From positions 1-5,779 of the forward strand of contig CAISLL010000407.1 in assembly GCA_903886165.1 (NCBI GenBank): a stretch of 5,779 nucleotides of DNA. Reading direction: 5' to 3'. The notes below the pieces were generated by a model that saw only the letters and a list, made by a program, of their open reading frames with translations, had not been told where the DNA came from and searched no databases. The position numbers and the translations under genes are program-made. Of the stretch, positions 1 to 5,289 are shown piece after piece (the first letter of the stretch is position 1; the number at the start of each line of letters is the position of its first letter). The stretch is from an uncultured beta proteobacterium. Lineage in GTDB: Bacteria; Pseudomonadota; Gammaproteobacteria; Burkholderiales; Burkholderiaceae_C.

Positions 1-453
1 CACGGTGCTGGCACTGAAACGAATGCCCACTTGTGTCACGGCCCCGACCACACGGTCACCTTCCACCATCAGGTCGTCCACCGCCTGCTGAAACAGCCAC
101 AGATTCGGCTGGTTTTCCAACCGGTGACGTATGGCAGCCTTGTACAAAATACGGTCGGCCTGGGCCCGCGTGGCGCGCACCGCCGGTCCCTTGCTTGAGT
201 TGAGAATGCGAAACTGGATGCCACTTTCATCCGTGGCCGCTGCCATGGCGCCACCCAGCGCATCAACCTCCTTCACCAGATGCCCTTTGCCAATGCCACC
301 AATCGACGGGTTGCAGCTCATCTGCCCCAGGGTCTCGATGTTGTGGCTCAGCAGCAGGGTTTTGCAACCCATGCGCGCAGCGGCCAGTGCGGCCTCGGTG
401 CCGGCATGGCCGCCGCCAACGACGATCACGTCGAAATGTTGTGGGTAAAGCAT
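1..453 (-). CDS. mnmG: MnmG, tRNA uridine-5-carboxymethylaminomethyl modification enzyme (N-terminal part, runs off window)
   Basis: With MnmE, MnmG installs the carboxymethylaminomethyl group on wobble uridine 34 of certain tRNAs. It is a cytoplasmic FAD enzyme of about 630 residues; 151 are visible here. The sequence starts MLYPQHFDVIVVGGGHAG, with the dinucleotide-binding glycines GGGHAG at residues 13-18. It continues with the family signature around C47 (MSCNPSIGGIGKGHLVKEVD, residues 45-64) and the segment FRILNSSKGPAVRATRAQAD at 81-100. I recall all of these as nearly identical in E. coli MnmG (GidA). The ATG at 453 matches the usual start of the family; no strong ribosome binding site precedes it. 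The C-terminal two thirds lie to the left of the window. It is transcribed away from pfp, and the gap between them holds the inserted element at 561-928. Confidence 0.97.
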   Translation of the reverse strand, partial: MLYPQHFDVIVVGGGHAGTEAALAAARMGCKTLLLSHNIETLGQMSCNPSIGGIGKGHLVKEVDALGGAMAAATDESGIQFRILNSSKGPAVRATRAQADRILYKAAIRHRLENQPNLWLFQQAVDDLMVEGDRVVGAVTQVGIRFSASTV

Positions 454-502
454 GGTGGTCAATCGGTAAGGGACGGCTCAGGACAAGCTCGCCGGGCGCG
501 GG

Positions 503-512
503 CGCCTAGGCG
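503..512. repeat. Perfect 10-bp palindrome upstream of mnmG
   Basis: CGCCTAGGCG is self-complementary over 10 bases and lies 50 bases upstream of the mnmG start, in the untransposed part of the gap (454-560). That stretch contains no gene. It could be an operator or the base of a leader hairpin, or chance in GC-rich DNA. I see no convincing -35/-10 pair for mnmG around it. Confidence 0.3.
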
Positions 513-551
513 GTCAATTTTACCGGCGCACATGAAAAACTGCTGCCTGGG

Positions 552-560
552 GTTTCAGCG
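552..560 (+). repeat. Left copy of 9-bp target-site duplication
   Basis: GTTTCAGCG directly abuts the left terminal repeat of the element. The same nine bases follow the right end at 929-937, and identity stops at exactly nine bases on both sides. Confidence 0.8.
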
Positions 561-738
561 GGGTGCGATTCAAACTGAGGTGGACTCGTGAAGAAATCAA
601 AACCTGACGTCAGACCCGGCACGGCGCATCAAGCCTGGCCCGGCCAGAATTTCTGCAGTCAACGGCTCACATCCATTCGCGCCACTCCCACTCAAGCAAC
701 TTTTGAACTCCCCCTGCCGGCAGACCTGAGCGCTTGCA

Positions 739-830
739 GAATCAGTCGGGTGATGCGCTTTGCGGAGGTAAAGGAGGAGACCGCGCAGCGGTCGGGGGAC
801 ACGAAGCAAAGCGCGTCACCCGACTGATTC
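739..830. repeat. Nested 92-bp inverted-repeat hairpin inside the element
   Basis: The arms 739-763 and 806-830 pair over 25 positions with a single non-Watson-Crick position (T754 opposite G815, a wobble pair if the plus strand is transcribed). The 42-base interior holds a smaller perfect hairpin, GACCGC-GCA-GCGGTC (779-793). It is preceded by a purine-rich stretch (764-778) and followed by GGGGGACACGAA (794-805). No T-run follows on either strand, so it does not look like an intrinsic terminator. The form, a long stem capped by a second hairpin, suits a dispersed palindromic repeat or a structured RNA segment. Confidence 0.75.
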
Positions 831-894
831 ACCCACCAACGTGAGGTTTGCCTTGACCTGACAGACGCACCTGCGTGCGTTGGGTAAAAATCTT

Positions 895-913
895 TGATGT
901 GACGCACACATCA
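895..913. promoter_or_regulatory. Dyad TGATGTG-N5-CACATCA at the element's right end
   Basis: There are two perfect 7-base half sites with a 5-base spacer (ACGCA). The right half overlaps the inner part of the terminal repeat (907-928). Just upstream lies a second perfect small dyad, ACGCAC-CTGC-GTGCGT (865-880), and GACGCAC occurs as a direct repeat at 864-870 and 901-907. They may be protein-binding sites, either for a transposase at a subterminal site or for a regulator of pfp. They do not match the CRP consensus spacing. Confidence 0.4.
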
Positions 914-915
914 CT

Positions 916-944
916 TTGAATCGCACCCGTTTCAGCGCCAAAAT
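916..944 (+). promoter_or_regulatory. Possible hybrid promoter for pfp (-35 in element end, -10 in flank)
   Basis: TTGAAT (916-921) lies in the terminal repeat and is followed after exactly 17 bases by CAAAAT (939-944), which lies outside the element beyond the target duplication. Each hexamer matches the sigma-70 consensus at four of six positions. Transcription would begin near 951, leaving a leader of about 47 bases to the ATG at 998 but only about 14 to the ATG at 965. The match is modest, so this is a prediction. Confidence 0.4.
929..937 (+). repeat. Right copy of 9-bp target-site duplication
   Basis: This is the second GTTTCAGCG, directly abutting the right terminal repeat of the element. 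It marks the original insertion site, 61 bases before the preferred pfp start. Confidence 0.8.
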
Positions 945-997
945 GCGGCGCCATCACAGGCACAATGAAAGCTTCACAGCTTGCACAGGACAGACCC

Positions 998-2212
998 ATG
1001 GCCTCTGGAAAAATACTTGTCGCCCAAGGTGGCGGCCCCACCGCCGTCATCAACCAATCCCTCGTGGGCGTGGCGCTTGAAGCGCGCCGCTTCGCACAGA
1101 TCGGGCACATTTACGGCGCCCTGCATGGCGTGCGCGGCATCATTGACGAGAACTTTGTCGACCTAACCCAGGAAACCAGCCACAACCTGGAACTGGTGGC
1201 CAACACACCTTCGAGTGCCCTGGGTTCAACCCGCGACAAGCCAGACGCGGCGTACTGCCACGAGATCTTCAAGGTACTGCAGGCCCACAAAATAGGCCAC
1301 TTTTTCTACATCGGTGGCAATGACTCGTCCGACACGGTGCGCATCGTCAGCGAGGAAGCGCAGGCGGCGAACTACGACTTGCGCTGCATCCACATCCCGA
1401 AAACCATCGACAACGACCTGGTGGGCAACGACCACACGCCCGGTTTTCCATCAGCCGCCCGGTTTGTGGCCCAGGCCTTTGCGGGGGCCAATCTGGACAA
1501 TGCGGCCCTGCCCGGCGTCTACGTGGGTGTGGTAATGGGCCGCCATGCCGGTTTCCTAACCGCCGCCTCTGCGCTGGGCAAGAAATTCCCGGACGACGGG
1601 CCGCACCTGATTTACCTGCCCGAACGTACCTTTATGCTGGACAAGTTCCTGGCCGATGTCAAAACCACTTACGAAAAATACGGCCGCTGCGTGATTGCGG
1701 TATCCGAAGGCATTCACGACGCCAGTGGCACGCCCATTGCCGCCCTGCTGGCGAAAGAAATGGAGCACGATGCGCATGGCAATGTGCAGCTCTCGGGCAA
1801 CGGTGCATTGGCAGATTTATTGTGTGAAGAGATCAAGGCCAAGCTGAAGATCAAACGTGTACGCGGCGACACCTTTGGCTACCTGCAACGCTCGTTCATC
1901 GGCTGTGTGTCAGACGTTGACCAACGCGAAGCCCGTGAAGTGGGTGAAAAAGCCGTGCAATTTGCCATGTGGGGCGGCAAGGATGGCTCGGTCGCCATCA
2001 AGCGCACCGGTTTCTATTCAGTGGACTACGAGTTGCTGCCGCTCAGCGAAGTGGCGGGCAAGACACGCACCATGGAAGGCGATTTCATTACGGCCAACGG
2101 CACCGATGTCACCGATGCGTTTCGCATGTACCTGCGCCCGTTGCTGGGTTCGGGCATGCCAGATGCCTTCCGACTGCGCCATAACCCGGTGGCTCGCGTT
2201 TTGCGCAAGTAA
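998..2212 (+). CDS. pfp: PPi-dependent 6-phosphofructokinase (diphosphate--fructose-6-phosphate 1-phosphotransferase)
   Basis: This enzyme reversibly phosphorylates fructose 6-phosphate to fructose 1,6-bisphosphate using pyrophosphate, in the cytoplasm, serving both glycolysis and gluconeogenesis. The protein is 404 residues from the ATG at 998. Visible motifs are AQGGGPTAVIN near the N-terminus (glycines at 11-13), GGNDSSDT (106-113) and PKTIDNDL (134-141, with catalytic base D138). Also present are MGRHAG (180-185) and LPE ending at E209. An Asp (D109) where ATP-type enzymes have Gly, and a Lys (K135) where they have Gly before TIDND, are the known markers of PPi use. The length and the IGGNDS form suggest the PFK_XF0274-type subgroup. 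An in-frame ATG at 965 would add 11 residues. I prefer 998 because AGGA (987-990) is well spaced and homologs, as I recall them, begin with a short M-A-x-x lead. The FMN reductase gene follows 23 bases later, so the two are probably cotranscribed. Confidence 0.93.
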   Translation: MASGKILVAQGGGPTAVINQSLVGVALEARRFAQIGHIYGALHGVRGIIDENFVDLTQETSHNLELVANTPSSALGSTRDKPDAAYCHEIFKVLQAHKIGHFFYIGGNDSSDTVRIVSEEAQAANYDLRCIHIPKTIDNDLVGNDHTPGFPSAARFVAQAFAGANLDNAALPGVYVGVVMGRHAGFLTAASALGKKFPDDGPHLIYLPERTFMLDKFLADVKTTYEKYGRCVIAVSEGIHDASGTPIAALLAKEMEHDAHGNVQLSGNGALADLLCEEIKAKLKIKRVRGDTFGYLQRSFIGCVSDVDQREAREVGEKAVQFAMWGGKDGSVAIKRTGFYSVDYELLPLSEVAGKTRTMEGDFITANGTDVTDAFRMYLRPLLGSGMPDAFRLRHNPVARVLRK

Positions 2213-2235
2213 TTCAATCACGACCAACAGAGCCC

Positions 2236-2814
2236 ATGAAAATCCTCATTTTTGCTGGTAGCACCCGTACCCTGTCTTTCAACCGGCAACTGGCCAAAGT
2301 CGCGGCTGGGATCGCCACCCAAGCCGGTGCCGAGGTGACGCTGCTGGAACTGGCCAGCCTGGACATTCCGCTGTACAACGCCGATCTGGAAGCGCGTGGC
2401 ACGCCGCCGGATGTGATCCGCCTGAAACAGCTCATGTTCGAGCACCCGGGCTGGATCATCTGCTCACCCGAATACAACGGCAGTTTCACCGCCCTGTTGA
2501 AAAACACCCTTGACTGGGCCTCCAGCCCGGTCAAGGGCGACGGCACCTGGGGCCAAGGCACCAAACCCTTTGTCGGCAAAGTAGTCGGCCTGTTGGCTGC
2601 ATCACCAGGGGCGCTGGGCGGTCTGCGATCCTTGTCGCACCTCAACCCGCTGCTGCGCAACCTGCAATGCTGGGTAGCACCGCAGCAGTATGCGCTGGGC
2701 CAGGCCGGCAGCGCGTTTGATGCCGACGGCCAACTCCAGAGTGACAAACACGTGGAGGGCGTGCGTGCGGTGGTGAACCAAGTGCTGTGGGCAGCACAGC
2801 GGCTGCAAGTCTGA
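2236..2814 (+). CDS. NAD(P)H-dependent FMN reductase, flavodoxin-like fold
   Basis: This 192-residue protein belongs to the NADPH-dependent FMN reductase family (ChrR/SsuE/azoreductase-like). Such proteins are soluble flavoproteins that pass electrons from NAD(P)H through FMN to quinones, free flavin, chromate or azo compounds. The FMN phosphate loop is GSTRTLSFNR (residues 8-17) after a first hydrophobic strand. The second signature is SPEYNGSFTALLKNTLDW (77-94), which binds the isoalloxazine ring and contributes to the dimer interface. A third conserved piece, SPGALGGLR, lies at 123-131. The length is normal. There is no signal peptide. No good ribosome binding site precedes the ATG, which fits translation following on from pfp 23 bases upstream. 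The exact substrate cannot be read from the sequence, so I give no gene symbol. Confidence 0.9.
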   Translation: MKILIFAGSTRTLSFNRQLAKVAAGIATQAGAEVTLLELASLDIPLYNADLEARGTPPDVIRLKQLMFEHPGWIICSPEYNGSFTALLKNTLDWASSPVKGDGTWGQGTKPFVGKVVGLLAASPGALGGLRSLSHLNPLLRNLQCWVAPQQYALGQAGSAFDADGQLQSDKHVEGVRAVVNQVLWAAQRLQV

Positions 2815-2852
2815 ATGGTGGCGCCGGTGCCCTTGATCAGCGGTGATGCGAC

Positions 2853-2910
2853 ATCAATATCATTTATATAGCTAGATACCCTTTCAATTGAAGGGCCAAA
2901 AGCCAAAAAT
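2853..2910. repeat. AT-rich repeat-like segment in the gap between the FMN reductase and gst genes
   Basis: In the 219-base gap, an AT-rich core (TTTATATAGCTAGATACC, 2863-2880) is followed by the near-palindrome CCCTTTCAATTGAAGGG (2879-2895, one bulged T) and then GGCCAAAAGCCAAAAAT. The layout resembles a dispersed intergenic repeat I recall from Comamonadaceae genomes, which reads 'ATAGCT...stem...GGGC(C)AAAAGCCAAAA'. Only one copy lies in this window, so repetitiveness is from memory, not observed. The rest of the gap (2911-3033) shows no gene and no clear promoter. Confidence 0.45.
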
Positions 2911-3033
2911 ACGGAAAATCATCAGCGCACAGAGGACTCCGCACCGGGTGATGAGCAAACCTGACGCACTCGCGTTAGCATCGCCGGGGTTCGGTGACCT
3001 GTTTGATCCGACGCAACCATTCACAGGATTTCA

Positions 3034-3642
3034 ATGAAACTTTACTTCTCACCCGGCGCCTGCTCACTGTCGCCCCACATTGTGCTCAAAGAGTCTGGCC
3101 TCGCATTTGAAGCCATAGCCGCACCTACCAAAACCCACAGGTTGGCCGATGGCACCGACTACTACACCATCAACCCGCTGGGTTATGTTCCGCTGCTGGT
3201 GCTGGATGACGGGCGCCAGTTACGCGAAGGACCGGCCATCGTGCAGTACATTGCCGACCAGGTGCCAGACAAGCAATTGGCGCCATCCAACGGCAGCTGG
3301 GAACGCTACAAGCTGCTGGAGTGGCTCAACACCATCAGCACCGAATTGCACAAGGGCTTTTCACCCCTGTTCACACCGAACATGCCCGAACAAGCAAAAG
3401 ACATCGCCAAAACCCGGTTGATCTCCCGTCTGAACTGGGTCGACGGTGAACTGGCGGGCAAGAGCTACCTGATGGGTGACACTTTCAGCGTGGCCGACGC
3501 CTACCTGTTTGTGGTGGCCGGTTGGGGCAAACATGTGGGGGTGGACATCTCGGGCATGCCGCACCTGAGCGCGTTTGTGGCACGCGTCGGCGCACGGCCT
3601 GCGGTGCAAGAGGCATTGAGGGCGGAAGGATTGTTGAAGTAA
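3034..3642 (+). CDS. gstA: Beta-class glutathione S-transferase
   Basis: This is a 202-residue cytoplasmic GST that conjugates or exchanges glutathione with electrophiles and disulfides; dimerisation is usual for the family. The N-terminal thioredoxin-fold domain (about 1-80) begins MKLYFSPGACSLSPHI and has the beta-class cysteine at position 10. The cis-proline is P53 in the segment NPLGYVPLLVLDDG, followed by the glutathione-contacting EGPAIVQYIAD. The helical C-terminal domain carries TELHKGFSPLF, with H106 and K107 falling at exactly the numbers known for the E. coli and Proteus enzymes. The length is standard (about 201-203). ACAGGA lies just upstream of the ATG and serves as ribosome binding site. 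The gene stands alone in its orientation after a 219-base gap and ends at the terminator at 3663-3691. The physiological substrate is not readable. Confidence 0.95.
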   Translation: MKLYFSPGACSLSPHIVLKESGLAFEAIAAPTKTHRLADGTDYYTINPLGYVPLLVLDDGRQLREGPAIVQYIADQVPDKQLAPSNGSWERYKLLEWLNTISTELHKGFSPLFTPNMPEQAKDIAKTRLISRLNWVDGELAGKSYLMGDTFSVADAYLFVVAGWGKHVGVDISGMPHLSAFVARVGARPAVQEALRAEGLLK

Positions 3643-3662
3643 GCACTGCCCCGCCCCCATGA

Positions 3663-3691
3663 AAAAAGCCGCTGGGTCACAGCGGCTTTTT
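3663..3691. terminator. Bidirectional intrinsic terminator between gst and the cytochrome operon
   Basis: AAAAAGCCGCTG (3663-3674) pairs perfectly with CAGCGGCTTTTT (3680-3691) around the 5-base loop GGTCA. The GC stem has an A-run on one side and a T-run on the other, so it can end transcripts from gst (plus) and from the cytochrome operon (minus, gene end at 3707). It lies in the 64-base gap between the two converging stop codons. Confidence 0.92.
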
Positions 3692-3706
3692 CATTCAAGC
3701 GCAGGT

Positions 3707-4204
3707 TCAATATTTGAGTTGAAGCTTGTCCAATTGCTCTTTGGTGATGCCGGGCACATCACCACGTTTAGCCCAGCGATTCAAGTTCCAACCGCCTTCA
3801 CCCACCCAGGCCTTGATGATTTTCAGGTTGGCAGCGCACTCGGCATCGGCACCTTTTTCGCACAGTTTGTTGTACATATTGCCCGGTTTGCCACCCGCGA
3901 GCGGGCTGGTGCCGTCGTCAAGACGGCGCATGAAGGCGCCTGTGTCGGGATAGGCAATCAGTTGCAGCAGCGTCTCGTAGGTGTCGCTGCGAGGGCCCAA
4001 TTTGTCCTTTTCGAACTGTTTCTTGCGCTCCGGGTCAGCGTCGAACTCTTTCAAAGTGGGGGCACCAGCCTTCTCGGAGTGGCATTCAGCACAATAGGTC
4101 TGCAAGAGCGGCGCAATGTCTTTGCGGTAGGTCACGTCTGCGGCCATGGCAGGCAAGGCAAACACGGCACCAGCCACAACGGCCAACAGTTTCAATTTCA
4201 ACAT
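3707..4204 (-). CDS. Periplasmic monoheme cytochrome c, third gene of the cytochrome operon
   Basis: This 165-residue exported electron carrier has a signal peptide at residues 1-21 (MLKLKL, a hydrophobic stretch, then LPAMA), with cleavage likely before ADVTY. The mature protein has one heme-binding motif, CAECH (C38, C41, H42), right after the helix DIAPLLQTY, as in class-I-like domains. Two Met residues (M92 in GAFMRRLDDGTSP and M110 in GNMYNKL) are candidates for the sixth heme ligand. Two further cysteines (C115 and C123) do not form a CXXCH motif and may make a disulfide. The Trp-rich tail (W133, W139, W144) is unlike a plain c-type domain. The start at 4204 is chosen over the ATG at 4210 because the strong AAGGAG (4216-4211) touches the first ATG but lies six bases from the second. 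It begins 24 bases after the tetraheme gene. I do not recognise a named family or its partner. Confidence 0.88.
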   Translation of the reverse strand: MLKLKLLAVVAGAVFALPAMAADVTYRKDIAPLLQTYCAECHSEKAGAPTLKEFDADPERKKQFEKDKLGPRSDTYETLLQLIAYPDTGAFMRRLDDGTSPLAGGKPGNMYNKLCEKGADAECAANLKIIKAWVGEGGWNLNRWAKRGDVPGITKEQLDKLQLKY

Positions 4205-4210
4205 TTCCAT

Positions 4211-4216
4211 CTCCTT
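4211..4216 (-). promoter_or_regulatory. Ribosome binding site deciding the start of the third cytochrome gene
   Basis: AAGGAG on the minus strand ends directly against the ATG at 4210, which is too close to use. It is six bases from the ATG at 4204, a normal spacing. It therefore selects the MLKLK start rather than MEMLKLK. Confidence 0.75.
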
Positions 4217-4228
4217 CAGGTTAAGAAC

Positions 4229-4813
4229 TTACTGGGGCTTTGCAGCCGACTTGCCAAACAACTCTGCCGGACCAGGGCCTTCCGGCTCCTTATGGGCAAT
4301 TGCAAAATGGCACTCAATGCAAGTCATGCCTTCGGCCTTGCCCTTGGCATGACGCACCTTGGCTTTGGGTGACTGCAAGTCGGGACTCATCTTGTCTTCA
4401 CGATGGCAACTGCGGCATTGATGGGAGTCAGACTCAATCATCTCTTTCCAGACCCGCTGCGCCATCACCGCACGCTTGGCCTCGAATTTTTCCTTGGTGT
4501 CTATCGACGGCGAAATGTAGGTGTAAAACACATCCTTGCTCGCCTTGAGCTTCGCCCACACCAATGGCCCCGGTTCATGCGGCACATGGCAGTCGGTGCA
4601 GATGGCGCGCACACCAGTGCGATTGGTATCGTGAATGGTGCCCTTGTATTCCGCGTAGTTGTATGACATTTCATGGCAACCGACACAAAACTTCTCGGTG
4701 CTGGTGTAGGCCAGCACATAAGCACCGGCAATACCGACAGACATGGAAAACAGAAAAATCCCGACCAGCAGACCAATCACAAGTTTCCAGCGCTGGCGCA
4801 GTTTCTTGATCAT
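4229..4813 (-). CDS. Tetraheme NapC/NirT-family membrane-anchored quinol dehydrogenase
   Basis: NapC/NirT/CymA/NrfH-type proteins sit in the inner membrane by one N-terminal helix and oxidise quinol, passing electrons to periplasmic partners. From the ATG at 4813 the protein has 194 residues: a basic N-terminus (MIKKLRQRWK), one hydrophobic helix (about 11-35), then four CXXCH motifs. These are CVGCH (43-47), CTDCH (72-76), CRSCH (133-137) and CIECH (165-169). M49 follows the first motif by two residues (CHEM), the arrangement in which Met ligates heme 1 in NrfH. Length and motif spacing fit the family. An in-frame TTG at 4849 overlaps the stop of the upstream gene (TTGA) and would give 206 residues; I prefer the ATG because the extra 12 residues push the basic anchor inward. 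It is the middle gene of the three-gene operon. Whether it serves nitrate, nitrite, metal or another acceptor cannot be decided here. Confidence 0.93.
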   Translation of the reverse strand: MIKKLRQRWKLVIGLLVGIFLFSMSVGIAGAYVLAYTSTEKFCVGCHEMSYNYAEYKGTIHDTNRTGVRAICTDCHVPHEPGPLVWAKLKASKDVFYTYISPSIDTKEKFEAKRAVMAQRVWKEMIESDSHQCRSCHREDKMSPDLQSPKAKVRHAKGKAEGMTCIECHFAIAHKEPEGPGPAELFGKSAAKPQ

Positions 4814-4845
4814 TGCAGAAATCGTCAATGGCTCAGTGATGCGAC

Positions 4846-5196
4846 TCAACGCGACAACACATACTTCGCCAGATTCTTGATGGCGGCATCATCCTTCGCC
4901 TTGATTTTCTGATGCTCCTCTTTGACACCGTCAATTTCAACGGTCGGCGCGGTCGTCAGGTGGGTGAAAAGTTTGGCTTCACCATCGGGTTTGCCCTTGT
5001 ACTTGGCCGCAGTCTTCTTGAACGACGGACCATCTTTCTGCTTGTCAACTGAATGGCACTTGGCGCACTTGTTGGCCAGCAGGAGTTCCTCAGCTGCCGC
5101 CACGTCGACAACCTGGGCTTGTACCGCCACGGCGCCACTGGCCAACGCCAGCGCGAACAAGGCGCGAAAAACGGGAGAAAACTTGATTGAGATCAT
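4846..5196 (-). CDS. Small periplasmic class-I-like cytochrome c, first gene of the cytochrome operon
   Basis: This is a 116-residue exported monoheme cytochrome. The signal peptide spans about residues 1-27, ending AVAVQA before QVVD. The mature part of about 89 residues has CAKCH (C44, C47, H48), followed by GPSFKKTAAKYKG, the usual segment after the heme site in small c-type domains, and a C-terminal helix ending AKYVLSR. The mature protein contains no methionine, so the usual Met ligand is missing; H95 (in VKEEHQKIK) or H79 could replace it. A weak AAGTGA lies six bases before the ATG. It is the first gene after the divergent regulatory region, and its stop lies within or 32 bases before the start of the tetraheme gene, depending on that start. 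It probably carries electrons to or from the NapC-type protein. Confidence 0.9.
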   Translation of the reverse strand: MISIKFSPVFRALFALALASGAVAVQAQVVDVAAAEELLLANKCAKCHSVDKQKDGPSFKKTAAKYKGKPDGEAKLFTHLTTAPTVEIDGVKEEHQKIKAKDDAAIKNLAKYVLSR

Positions 5197-5232
5197 AAAA
5201 AATCACTTGAAATTTGGATGCTTAACGAAAAC

Positions 5233-5253
5233 TTAAGATTTACAGGTGTGCAT
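5233..5253 (-). CDS. Possible 6-codon leader peptide (MHTCKS) ahead of the cytochrome operon
   Basis: On the minus strand AGAAGGAG (5265-5258), the strongest Shine-Dalgarno-like sequence in this intergenic region, lies four bases before ATG CAC ACC TGT AAA TCT TAA. The stop is 36 bases before the cytochrome start at 5196. It may be a translated leader, or chance. It would be transcribed only if the RNA start lies upstream of about 5266, which is not the start expected from an activator site centred 41.5 bases upstream. Confidence 0.2.
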   Translation of the reverse strand: MHTCKS

Positions 5254-5289
5254 GCTACTCCTTCTGACATTCTCACGTCACCCATTTTT

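Larger units (their letters stand above)
561..928. mobile_element. Small non-autonomous transposable element (MITE-like), 368 bp, with terminal inverted repeats and 9-bp target duplication
   Basis: The left end GGGTGCGATTCAAA (561-574) and the right end TTTGAATCGCACCC (915-928) are exact reverse complements. Allowing two mismatches, the match runs over 22 bases at each end (561-582 and 907-928, 20 of 22 identical). Immediately outside both ends, in the same orientation, is GTTTCAGCG (552-560 and 929-937), an exact 9-bp direct repeat that stops at the repeat boundaries. This is the structure left by a DD(E/D)-type transposase that makes 9-bp target duplications. The inside is too short for a transposase. 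It holds a 25-bp inverted repeat (739-830) and one weak GTG-started reading frame (588-827), which runs through that repeat and is probably not a gene. The parent IS family cannot be named from the sequence alone. Removing the element restores a simple mnmG-pfp intergenic region. Confidence 0.82.

Noticed and set aside
588..827. 79-codon frame starting at GTG with GAGG seven bases upstream, inside the 368-bp element
   Set aside because: The upstream site lies in the left terminal repeat, the last third is encoded by the nested inverted repeat, the composition is not protein-like, and no family is recognisable. It is probably a by-product of the element, though a short passenger peptide cannot be fully excluded.
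739..830. The large hairpin as a Rho-independent terminator
   Set aside because: No T-run follows the stem on either strand, and no gene ends next to it.
895..914. CRP-type site TGTGA-N6-TCACA at the right end of the element
   Set aside because: Only the left half matches; the right half reads CATCA at that spacing. The real symmetry is TGATGTG-N5-CACATCA.
2214..2906. Long open frame on the minus strand opposite the FMN reductase gene
   Set aside because: It is antisense to a well supported gene, its sequence is rich in Ser, Arg, Cys and Pro with no recognisable domain, and it has no ribosome binding site. It is a shadow of GC-rich coding DNA.
3659..4372. Long plus-strand open frame across the terminator and the cytochrome gene
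   Set aside because: It begins inside the intrinsic terminator and runs antisense to two cytochrome genes with clear CXXCH motifs; no domain is visible in it.
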